This document shows positions 33,601-45,600 of a stretch of 64,000 bases of DNA, piece after piece (position 1 is the stretch's first letter; each line of letters begins with the position of its first letter). A program made the translations under genes and the position numbers. Below the pieces are notes generated by a model. That model did not search any database. It was not told the origin of the DNA and was given only the letters and a program-made list of their open reading frames with translations. Origin of the DNA: Sacculina carcini (Eukaryota; Arthropoda; Thecostraca; Sacculinidae); the NCBI GenBank assembly GCA_916048095.2, contig OU696571.1, forward strand, positions 6,132,001 to 6,196,000, written 5' to 3'.

Positions 33601-36600
33601 TGATTTTATGCTGCTGGTGGTAGTGCCTGGCAATGGCTCCGTCTTGAAGGTGTGCTGAAATTCGACAGCGTTGTTGTTGGACGTTGTTCTTTGGACAGCG
33701 TTGTTGTTGTGTAGCCAATGCAATGCGAGTTTCGGCAACTGCAGTCACCAGTTGTACATGTATGCTGGTACACTACATTGGCTTCTTGCAGCATGTTGGT
33801 CATGGGAAGGCAACTGTTCTTCATCACTAAGCTGCGTGTTTTGTGTGTCTTTTAATAAATGACAAGCTGCAACTTGGTGCCTTCTTCTGTTGGCTGCACG
33901 TTTCTATCGACGATCTGACACTGTTCTTGTGCCAGCACTTGTCCTGCGCAGTCGTGTTTTCCTGTGTTCCCGCTTGTTTGCTTCCCGCGTATCTTGAACT
34001 CGTGTGTTGTTACAATGCCGGTAAGATCGACCGAGAGTGTCCGGCCGTGTTCCTGCGGCGATGAGGCGAGAACGGGCGCTCGCATCAAGTGTCCGGGGGG
34101 CGACCGTACGTTTCATCCATCATGCACCTGTCTTTCTTCGGCGGCTCACTCTGCCGTGAAAAAGCACAAGCTCTTTTGGGTGTGCCCTGAGTGCGCCTTT
34201 GAGTTTGCGACTGCCAGGCGCGACCGCAGTCGCTCCTCTATCACTGAGCTCTCTCGCAATATAGAGACGAAGCTCGTCCAGCTGGAAGAGGAGCTACTCA
34301 CCGAAATCAAGCCCTCCCTTGGGTCAACCTCAGCTCCATCCCCGAACGTCATGGCAAAGGCTAGGCATTCTTACGCTCTGTTGGTGAGTGACAAGTTAAC
34401 AAGTAATATATTTGAAAATTTTCCCACCATTTCATTGTTCTTGGCGATTTCAATTTGTGGGCAGATTCTTCTTCACTTCATACTCCTACTCAAAACTTTC
34501 TTTCCCTGCTAAATTCCTGGGATCTTTCAGTCCTGAACTCAGGTAGCACACATCTATCCGGTCATTCCCTCGATCTTATCATCTGCACCGAAGCTTCTGC
34601 TAAATATATTCCTCCTGGTTTGCATATTTATCCTCCCGATCCCACGATTTCCAACCACAGCCTGATATAATTTAAATTGTTTCTTAAACGCCAGGAAACA
34701 AATCCTTCACCGATAGCCCTTTTCACACGTGATTACACAAACTTTGACTCAACCCTTTTCAGTTATCTCGTGTCCATTTCTCTTGCTGCCAAACAACTAT
34801 CACTTCCTGTCCCCTCCATCGCTGTTACCCTTCTTCGACAATTCACTATCCATATTTAATGACACATTATTTTCCATTGCGTCGTTGTACCCCCAAACCT
34901 TCATCTTCACCCCAGCCGTGGTTGACTCCCGAACTGCGCCGCCTTTGTGACAACTCTCGAGCTCATGAGCGTTCCTGGCGACGGTTTCGGACCGACGCTA
35001 ACTGGTCCATGTTTTGTAATGCTCGTAAATCCTTCCTATCAGCCCTTGATGCCGCAGTCTCTTTTTTATCGTTCTAGGCTTACTTCGTGTCTCTGCTTCC
35101 AGTTTTTCATCCTTCTTTCGAGACAAGATTGCCACGGCCAAATCCAAATTACCTCCGTCCTCCCTTCCACTATCTTTTCCTTCTTCAAACACCTCTCTAT
35201 CCTCTTTCTCTCCAATTTCTCCAGCCATGACTGCCAAATTTCTCAATAACTTCAATCCTCCAAGTGTCCATCTGATCCAATAAACTTCGGGGCACTTTCC
35301 GACTCCATCATACTCTTTACCCCATTTCTTACTCATCTGGTGAACACTTCTTTTCTCCACGGTACATTCCTGGCCTCTAAACACGCTGTCGTTTCTCCTA
35401 TTCTTAAAAAGCCTTCACTGGATACTAGTATTCCAAGTAGTTACAGGCCTATTTCTTTGCTTTCACTACCTTCTAAGCTTCTAGAGGCTGCCATCCTTCC
35501 TCAACTCCGCCCTTGCATATATTCTGCCCTAGACCCCTGTCAATCAGGATTCGTTTCTAATCACTCAACTGAGACCCTCCTTTCTTTATTGAACGACATC
35601 TTCGCTTCCTTTTCCTCAGGCAACTCCGTAATATTCATATCCCTAGATTTCTCTTCCGCGTTTGATCTCGTTGATCACTCGATTCTTTGTAAAGATCTAG
35701 CCCATATTGGTGTATCTTCTTCAGCTCGATCTCTTCCAACTTCCTATCTTACAAATCGTTCATATACAGTTCGCTGCAACTCCGAGTTTTCCTGTCCTCT
35801 TCCATTGGATTCCGGTGTCCCTCAAGGTTCTCTTCTCGGCCATATTCTGTTTAATCTGTATATTTCATCCCTCTGCCCCATACTCCGGTCTTAACCCATA
35901 TCGTTTCATATACAGTATATGCAGACGATATACAGATTTACTTCCCCTTTTCCTCCTCAAAAATTGGTCTAATTTCTCAACTCCTATCGCACATCACTGC
36001 CTGGGCGTACTCAAGAAATCTCCTTTTGAATCATGAAGAAACTGAATATTTCTTATTTCACCTTCCCAGTATTGCTCCTTGTTCTGTCAACTTGCCTCTT
36101 TCATCTCATATACGTAATCTGGGTGTTGTTCTCGAACCCTCTCTAACATTCTCTCAGCATCTTTAAAAACTTACCCCCCTCTGTCGTTTCACCTTGCGCC
36201 AATTCTACCCGATCCGCTCTCATATTGATATTGCGTCTGCTCTCCTCTTAGTGAACTCGTTTATTTTTCCTCGTCTCGACTATTGTAATTCCTCATTCTG
36301 TCATCTTCCTAAGAAGTCCATTCGCTCTCTTCAATCTATCATCAATCTTCCTTGTCGTTTCGTTCTTCGCCTTCCTCCTAAGACACCTACCTCCGCTCAT
36401 ATCCGAGAACTCGGCTGGCTGCCAGCTCTTTCAAGGATACAACAAGGATACAAGCTGTGTTGCATTGTATTTAAACTCCTCCACACATCCTCTCCTTCCT
36501 CGTACTTGCTCTCACTTCTTACCCTCTCTGATCGTTCTTTCAGCCGCCGTCCTGCACCTCTTGTTTGCTATCCCGCCGACCACTTATCAAATTGGTCCGC

Positions 36601-39600
36601 GAAGTCTTTCTATTTTTCTGCCCCCCGATTATACAACTCTCTTCCTCCTCATATCCTACGTCATAAATCATACTCTTCCTTTTCCTCTGCGCTGCATAAG
36701 TACCTGCTATTTCTTCCGTCGCCGCGTACACCTCCTTATAGATTGCATTGACACTACCTTTGTATATATATCTCCATATTTTCGTATCTCCGTATTCTCG
36801 CCATATATATACTCTTACTAATAATACTGAACTTTGTGTTTTGTTTTCCTGTTGTGCTTTTGATTCCGCTCACAGCCGATCTTATGTTTCAGCCGATCTT
36901 CCTGATCTTATGTTTGTGCAAATCGTGCTTGTATGTGACGTGCGCCAGTGTTCGTATTTGTCAGTTCATGTCTTTGTGGTTGATTTTTTTCAGCATAAAA
37001 TAATTCGGTGATTATCTTCCCTGTTATATTTTTGTACTTGCTAGCTCTTGTTTTCTATTTTTTGAGCTCCCGTTTTGATGTAATTATTGCTCTTGTATCT
37101 CATGTGTATCGCGCCTTTGTTGATTAGTGCGCTATATCAAATACACGGTTGTTGTTGTTCAAGAGGTGCACACGCGCCCCCAAAGACACGTGAGACCACT
37201 GGTTTGCATGAAAGATTATACTCCTTCATGCAATCCTCCATTACACATAATTATGTGTAATGTTCATATTTTCACTCTTCATTGTTTGTGTAATATGCGA
37301 TATCCAATGTTTGTTTATTGTTTACGGTCGTGGAGGTTGTTTGTTGTTTTGGTTTGTTGGTGTATTTGATCGTAAGATCACGGGGTGTTGTATTCTATAG
37401 GACACGTAGTGAAATGGTAGTATGTATCGCTGCCGCCACATGGAGTTAGGCTGGTCAGGTTAAGTCGGTCTTGTACAAGGGGAAGTAGTCAGTTCGTAGG
37501 GCGTCGTAGATTGATGTTTTTGGTGTGGTTGTCTATGTATGGTGATTATGATTTCTTGGTGTTCTTGAAGATTATTTGCATCTTGAGTTATTCTTTGCAT
37601 CAATATATTGATTCATACGACACACTCGAACAGAAAAAAGTTGATGTGACAAAGATGAGGGAAAGCCGTATAACGAAATGTAAAAAATAAGGAGTGGAAA
37701 AAACGGCTATTTATGACATTCTTAGCCATCGAGTGGCAATTTTGGAGCAAATAGGTGATGTTATGAATTTAAAAAATGCACATGAAGGATTGTAAAGATC
37801 AAGTTCAGCAAGCAACTATTCCTTGGTTCAAGCACCAACGGAGCAAGAATGTGTCCATCAGCGACCCGATCATTCGAGAAAAAGCAAAATAATTCGCTAA
37901 TCAGCTCAGAGTGAATTTTTTTTATAGCCAGCAACGGTTGGCTGCACAAATTTCAGCAACGCAATTATATTTTCAATACTATCCAAGGAGAAGCAGTAGT
38001 TAATGCTGAAGATCTCAACGAGTGGAACAAGTTGTTGAAACAGTTGAGCAACTTTGAATCGAACAATGTGTTCAACATCGCCGATACGGGACTCTTCTGG
38101 AAATTGCAGCCTAACAAAACCATGACGTTCAGGGGAGAACGTTGCACAGCTAATAACACCCAAAGACCGCTTGACAATCCTGATTGGCGCAAACATGTCC
38201 GGCACAGAGAAGCTACCACTTTTAGTGATTGGAAAGTCAGCCAACCCCTGCTACTTCAAAATGTACCGGTGGACTACACAGCAAACCGTAAAGCTAGGAT
38301 GACAAGTCCTACGTTCCAAAATTGAATGAGAAAGTTGGACAGAAGGTTGACCTCCAAAAACATCATAGTCTTGTTTTTGTGGACAATTATCCATCTCATC
38401 CGTGCATTCAATCATATCTGAAGAACACTAAAATATCTATAAGATCTAAAGAACAATCTAGACACTTATGGACTCCGCGGTGTAGTGGTTAGCACACCCG
38501 CCTTACAAGCGGGAGGACCGTGGTTCGAATCCCGGCGGAGCAGAATTTAATTGGGCGAATTCTATAATCCAACAGCCCCTGTCCACCCAGCAGTAAATGA
38601 TGGTACCAGATGTCAGTCATGTGATGTGTCATGCACTCAAGGGAGGTGGCCCTCTCTAATACGTCTTACGTCCATGTGGCGCCATAGCGTGGAGAGGGTC
38701 GGTTCTGCGGTGGAAGCGAGCTGCACGGGGCACACCTGTGTGTTCATAAGCTTCGGCTTCTTCCCGTGTAGCAGCTGTCACTTAGACATTTAACATTTAA
38801 CCTTATTTAACATTCCTCTGATGTTCTTTCCACCAAACAACACATCAATCAATCAACCGATGGACTAAGGTATGATTCAAAATTTGAATCATACTTTTGA
38901 ATCGTTGTCGTCGCTGGAGCTCGCTAAATACCAACAGCATCAACAACAGTAAAAAAACGATAAGGATCTGCCAATGACTCAGTTGTGGATACCCCGGAAA
39001 CCTGTCATGCCCTCGCTTGACTATCGCTGAATCAAGACAATCGCAATTGGCGCTAATCCTTTCCCAAAGGCCCAAACTAAGCAAGCATAAAATATTTCCC
39101 ATACGTAGACGCATACAATCAAAGCATTGGCATAGAATCAAGTGCATATTACAATATGATCTGAGGACACATCTCACAATTACAGTACAGTAGTGCAATG
39201 CCAGCAAAATGAGAGTAAACAAATGATAAACGACGCGGTTAGAAGACAAACGAGACAACGCGAAGCATCAACAGCCCAATGAGCGAACACACTGACCTGT
39301 CTTTCTGACACACAAACAAGTTGTGATCGTTCTCGGCGCCCAAATACGTGTCGTCGTCCAGGATCTCCACGGCAGTCATGTACTTGGCGCTAAAATCGCG
39401 CGCCATCTAACACCATCGCCGCCACAATACGCACACCCACAGACAGACGCACGCACATATTCACGTTTAAAAACGAGTTTGAATTTGATTTCAATTTCAG
39501 TTTGCAATTTTATTTCTGGTGGATATCTCTCTTGCCATTTTCTTTTCGCTTCTAGTCAAATACTTCAACATCTCCTCGATATTAAGTAACGCTGTCGCGG

Positions 39601-42600
39601 AGACTGATTTGACACCTCAATAACGGTGCTATAAGGAAACAGTATTTTACCTCACGACAAAAAAAACACGCGAAGATAACGTCAAAGAAAAAAAATTTCC
39701 GCCTACGAAAACGACACACGGCGACTGCGCATGCTAGAAGCAATTTATATCACTCAGCTGAGACTGACGTTGAATATACACTAAATTTACTGAATATTTA
39801 CTACAGCTCGATAAGAACGGTGTCCTGCCAAGTCACCGAGCCTAATGCTGGAGCGAAACTCGGTGCACCCCTGCGACAGTCAACCAACACCGTATCCACG
39901 CCTACCAGACATTCCCACATAGGTGTGGCACCTTGTCACTTGCATATAAAGTAGCCAGTTAGTCATTTGACTGTTGTATTGTATGTGTTATGTGCATTGC
40001 GTTTATTGTCTGATGATGGACTCCCGTAACTCCCAAACGTTACTTAATACAGAAAAGTTGATGACAAGTTTGAGTAGAAGCGATCAGAAACTGACAAGAC
40101 AAAAAATCCACCAGAAAAAGTGCAAAATGCCTGATTGTGACTCAATTCAATATCGCTTGTAAGCGTGAAATTTCACTGCCTGCCTGTATACATCGGCATC
40201 AAAACACGTCACTCCCACACGCGCAGGAAAACTGTCCCTACACCATCGATCCACCGGATACCCTCGGTGGGAAAATTACACATACCACAGATCCACCCCA
40301 TAACACAAATACAAGCAAGACACAAACAGAAGCGTTGAGCCGGCGCGCACCTCCTCAAACGTGCCCTCCATGGACTTGTACTGCAGCGCTGTCAGCGAGC
40401 GCATCAGATCGCCCACCAGCACAAAGTCGTCCTTAGTCTTCAGGTACAGAGCCACTATGTTGTTAAAATGACTGCACTCCAGCCGCAGCTCGCGGTCGGC
40501 CGTCCACTCAAACAGACGCACCTGCCATACACATGCACACACACATACTCATAATATATTTGCACATATGCATTGCAATGCACATACTCAAATATATTTC
40601 ATCCACTACACACAATCACATCACCGACTCACTCACAAACAATTTCTCAAGAATGTGAAAAAAGGACATCTTGAATCTGCACTTTGATCAAACTAATAAC
40701 ATCGTAGGAAATCAACAAGCAATAATTAAAATAATACAAAACATAGATGGCACACCGTGCTGTTAACGCTGGCCAGAAGTTTTCCGTTGAAAATATCGAG
40801 ACTGTAGCAGGCGCCCTTGATCTCCTTGTCAGTGATTTGTATCAGTTTCTGGTCGTTGTAACGAAACACCACAATGCGACCCTGGGTGATGCGGGCGGAG
40901 ATAAAACACATACACATACCAGAAAATGAGCAACGGAGAAAAGGCGAGAAAGCGAACGAGAACAAAGTAATTAATGTGTATTAAACGAACGAATCAAACT
41001 TAGCTCAGATAGACTAGTACGCATTTTCACACATCGTTACAAGCTGACACACATGTCATACAAATCTGCATACAAATGCTGCATACAAATCGACACACAC
41101 ATACACACGCTCAAAGACAGTTACAAACACCCGCTTACGCACACACACTCACACACAAGCGCACACACGTACACATCGACACTCACACAGCTCCCCACAC
41201 ACCCACACGGTTTCTCGAACGATACATAATGTAGGGTCTTCATTTAATCACTTGTATGAGGAGATGATATGTTAATTGATGTAGAGTATAATTGGGCCTC
41301 CATTAAAATATGCTGCGGTAATATGGGCTCCGTACAAGAAAAACCATATATACTATATATAAGTACAAAGAGTAGCGACGAAGTTAGTAGCAACGTTGGG
41401 AACATCACCTTATAGGTAGAGGCTAGAGCAGCGGTTCTCAACCTTTTGGCTTTCATCTCCCCCTTTCACGTCAGTCCTAAGAACCATTTTCCCCTTCGTT
41501 TTCAATTCCTCAACCGCCTCCTCCCAACTGCCAAAATGTAGTAATTCTTAATATAAAACACAAAATTTTATTCGTTGCAAGAAATTCAACAGAACAAAAG
41601 AAGCTCTGCAGATCAATAGCCGCCAGTTTGGTTAACACCCAATCAGTTAATCAGTGGGAAACCTGCGCCTGTTTCTTCCTCATCAGCTTTTCGATGTCGG
41701 GTTTGGCATTGCTTAGCGCACAGCGGAGACTCGCTTCTACTTGGATTTTGTTTCAAGCCTTCGTTTTCACGCTCACCAGCGCAGAGAAGCCGACTTCACA
41801 GAGGTAGGTTGTGGATAATTGTACCAGAATATCTCGGGCAATCTTCGCAGCCTTTTCGTACGGTGAAGACATCCAGAAGGTTTCGAGATCCAATGTCTTG
41901 AACGCATATTTGGCACATCCATCTGCTTGAAGATCCAAGAGCTCCTCCTGGTACCCGCCGTCCACAGTCTCAGCATTACACGTGAATGGGTTCCGAATCA
42001 TTTCACGAAGAGGTATCACATCTTCCCTTACGTGGGGAAAGTACCGGAGAAAGTCGGTCTTCAAATTAGAGAGGTTGGACTTGATGTCCTGAACCACATC
42101 TTCAGGAAGGTTTCCATCTCCAAGGCAAGCTGAGATCGCACTGAATGAGGCCAAGTTTCCCGTTGAATGCGTCTTTTCTCCTGACCATTTGATCTTTTCT
42201 CCTGACCCATACTCCTGACCGTCTTTTCTCCTGACCTTTCTCCTGACCATTCTTCACCAGACATGTGAATCCAAACTCAAGGTACGAATCATGGTACAAC
42301 CCTTTCTTAGACATCTGAGAAAATGTGAAACATGAATTAGTTACGGATAGAGAAGATTAGACTAGCTACCAGAAAAAATAACATGAAACAGATAAATTGT
42401 GAAGAGCACTTATTTATGATAATAATAAATAATTGAATTACAAATTTAATTGCCAGAAAAATGAGAAGTAAGAATGGAAAATAGATCGTGAAAGCGTGGG
42501 GAAAGGGGAAGCGAATATACCACACGTACTTGTTTCGGTGTGCGTGGAACACATGCGAATGATACGACTGTCAATACACAACTGTATATTAAGCGACATT

Positions 42601-45600
42601 TTTGTGTGTGAGTTTGACAATTGATGGATGACGAATATGTATGATGCAAGCTTGGACCACGTGAGGATGTCGCTGACGTATCTGAGTCATGCTAAAAAGC
42701 CATTCAGCACAACACCGAACGAATTACGACGTTTGCACGCGCAAACCGTCATACTCGCTTTGCACGTGCACAGACATACACGCCTTGCACACTAACACCA
42801 ACCGTAGTAGAATCGATCACATGTTTGACAATTGAAATGATGATGAAACGATATCCACCACACACCGCCATGATGATGATTGATGTTTCATTTTTAATCA
42901 TTTGTCTGCATCACAGGGTAATTATCAAGTCCAAATCGCTTCGGTCAATTAAAATTCCAGGACGACGCCCAGCCAGACCAGCCAAGCATATACCGTGACA
43001 TCGAGCTCCCATTTCCCCCGTGAAGTGTCAAATTTCCCCCTGGGGAGAAATTTCCCCCCGGTTAAGAACCGCTGGGCTAGAGTGTTGGGTTACCTACATT
43101 AGCGAAGCGAAGACCCATAGCCGGCAGTGATCTAAAAATATATCACCAATTCCAACTATTTTCTTCTCATAATTGTTTTTTAGATAAGAAACATAGTTAA
43201 TTTGATATAAAATATTGACCTTGTACTTATAATATTCTATTTTAAATCATAACTTTATAGTTTTTAACTTGTCCTGAATAGATAATTGAAGTGGACCATT
43301 TTTATCCATATTTCGTTGGTTCTCTTTCTTGACCCACAGGGTAGGCACAGGACCTCGAGTAGAAAAAATTGGCTCAAATAATTTACTCATTGCCTCATAC
43401 TGCTTCACAACAAACTTCAATGCTCTAATATTTATAAGTTGTGTATATGAGCGATTTACACTCACTGATGTATAAATAGATCACTGCCAGAGAACGCTCA
43501 TAATGACAACAGCTTCATGTTCTAGAGGAAATAGGTTAATCGCACAACATTTGACACAAACAATAAGAACTAGTCTAATAATGGAAAATGCGTTCCTGTC
43601 GGGTTTTCAAGATTTTCGAGGAGCGGTGGCGCCAAAGGGGGACTTGGAGGAGCTGAAGTTCCCAAAAATGTGACAAGTCCCCCTGAGTCCCTCGGAAATC
43701 CTGACAATGAACATTTCGATAGTTCTTCATGTTTCCCCAAGCCTTCGCATCTTTTTCCTTAGCCCCCCCCCTCAGTCCCCTATCGGAAAAATCCTGGCGC
43801 CGCCATTGTCCTCAAGTATATACAATAGTTCCAATCCAAGTCCAAATGGTAAGTATCAGAACACGAAATGGACTTTTTCGAGCTGTCTGCCGGTGATTAT
43901 TTATGTCGTATGATATGGATTGAGGCACTGCCTGCACAGCGTAGTGTTTGTACACTTTCCGTAGCAGGACAGCGGGTTCGACTCGTAACCGGGTCCTTGA
44001 CACCGCCGTTGCTGTTCATGCACGACGCGAATATGGCCAACGCCGTCGAAGCGGGAATCCAGCGGAGGCTCCATTGTCAGTTCAACGAGAAGTGATCTGG
44101 GCTCGTGAGATGATTGAGTCCATGCTATGGGTGATCTTCATATACGAGACCGCCACCTCGCGCGTGAAATCGAGGAGCGAGAGCTGTTCCGGCTTCTCCA
44201 CCAACTTCTTGTGGAGGAACCAGGCGTTCACCAGCCTCATCTGCATCGCGCCCCTCAGAAGAGAGAATAATCATTTTTTTCTCCGATACTGTTTGGGTGG
44301 ACGCTTTATTAAACACCACTCAAGTTTACAACACGACAAAGATTACACAAATCCAATGAGCACAAATTGTACACAATGAAACACACATATGTCACTACGA
44401 TTGGAGTGGTGCCACGACTCAAACCTGCCCAACGCACACTGCTCAATATTGGATCCTATTGTACCTCTTGGATCATGTGTCATGTGGGATCGTCCGTTCT
44501 ACACTGGCTGCGACATCTAGCGACACAGTATTCATCTATGACTAATGCTCGCAATATCACTACAGATACCAATGACAAAGTGCACCACCATCCAATCATG
44601 GTGGTCCACGACTCCACGTTATTATTATTATTATTATTATTAATTCCAGGCAAATCCAGTAGCATAGGAAGAGTGCAAGTACTATTACCACCCTAAGGTG
44701 GCCCCATGTACCGGAAGCGCCCAAAAGATTCAGAGTGAAAGAGAGTTCGAAAAGAAAAAAGTCTAGAAAGAGAGTTGGAAAGAAAATGATAAATAAATAA
44801 CAATAAATAATAAACCATCATCCGATAACACTCCATAATGTCACTCCGCCCACATTCCTAAATAAATAATAACAATCAACAATAAATATGTGATTCAGTA
44901 AATAACAACCATCAATAAATAAGAATAAATATCAATAAATAAGTAATAAATAACAATCAAGAGCAATAAATATGATTCAATAAGAAACATCCAACAATAA
45001 ATAAAATATGATTCAATAAGTAACAACAACACAAATAAATATGATTAAATAAACAACAACACCAATAAATATTCAATGAACAGCAATAACAATAAATATG
45101 ATTCTATAAACAGCAACAACAATAAATATGATTCAATAAACAACAACAGCCAACACTGAGTAAAAGTATAATTAATTAAGTAACAGTAACCAATAATAAA
45201 TAGTAATAAATAGAGAGTAAAATAAGAATAAATATAAATAAACAGAAAATAACTAACAATAAATATGAATAAATAACAATAAATATGAATAAATAACAAT
45301 AAATATGAATAAATAACAATAAATATGAATAAATAAACAATAAACATGACTCAACAGTCCGCTCCAATTCCGCTCTTTCAGTAGCATTTCATTTACTTTG
45401 GCCTTGAATTTGTTCAAATTGTTCTGCGAGAAAGCCTCCTCCTTCAACGTGTTCCAAGTAGCCACAGTGGCCGGAAGAAAGCAACGTTGGAATTGCTTTG
45501 TACGACAACGAATTGGAGCGATGTATTGGGAATGCTGTTTGGATGTAAACCGTGTGCTTCTTGCTGCCACGAAATCATCTGGAATTGACATGCTCATCGG

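Larger units (their letters stand above)
33059..33945 (-). mobile_element. Penelope-like element, 5'-truncated (copy 2)
   Basis: The minus strand encodes the same GIY-YIG endonuclease region as copy 1, split by frameshifts and a stop. It shows [40 protein letters not shown], then [19 protein letters not shown] and [20 protein letters not shown]. The copy starts near 33945 against a CR1/L2-like LINE. Its end has the GAAAGGTGCATCG hairpin region and a 15-bp minisatellite. Confidence 0.75.
33946..37159 (+). mobile_element. CR1/L2-type LINE, decayed, with PHD-finger ORF1
   Basis: Plus-strand LINE with an ORF1 remnant (34015-34390), an endonuclease end, reverse transcriptase and the L2-like C-terminus. 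It ends in a (GTT)n tail after CGCTATATCAAATACACGG at about 37159, a usual L2/CR1 3' end. Many frameshifts and a deletion between ORF1 and the endonuclease (about 34370-34420) show an old copy. Its 5' end meets the Penelope-like copy in opposite orientation. Confidence 0.8.
41429..43074. mobile_element. hAT DNA transposon, internally deleted, 8-bp target duplication
   Basis: Terminal inverted repeats CAGCGGTTCTCAACC at 41429 and GGTTAAGAACCGCTG ending at 43074. The 8-bp target duplication GGCTAGAG is perfect (41421-41428 and 43075-43082). CAGCGGTTCTCAACC is a classic hAT end. The 1646-bp element holds only a transposase C-terminal fragment on the minus strand, so it is non-autonomous. Confidence 0.92.

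Noticed and set aside
34998-35384. Minus-strand 128-codon frame, Lys/Glu-rich
   Set aside because: It is the antisense of the plus-strand LINE; no domain seen.
35707-36036. Separate 109-codon plus-strand gene
   Set aside because: It is another frame of the decayed LINE reverse transcriptase.
44480-44665. Minus-strand Asn-repeat protein
   Set aside because: The Asn run is the (ATT)n LINE 3' end read on the other strand.
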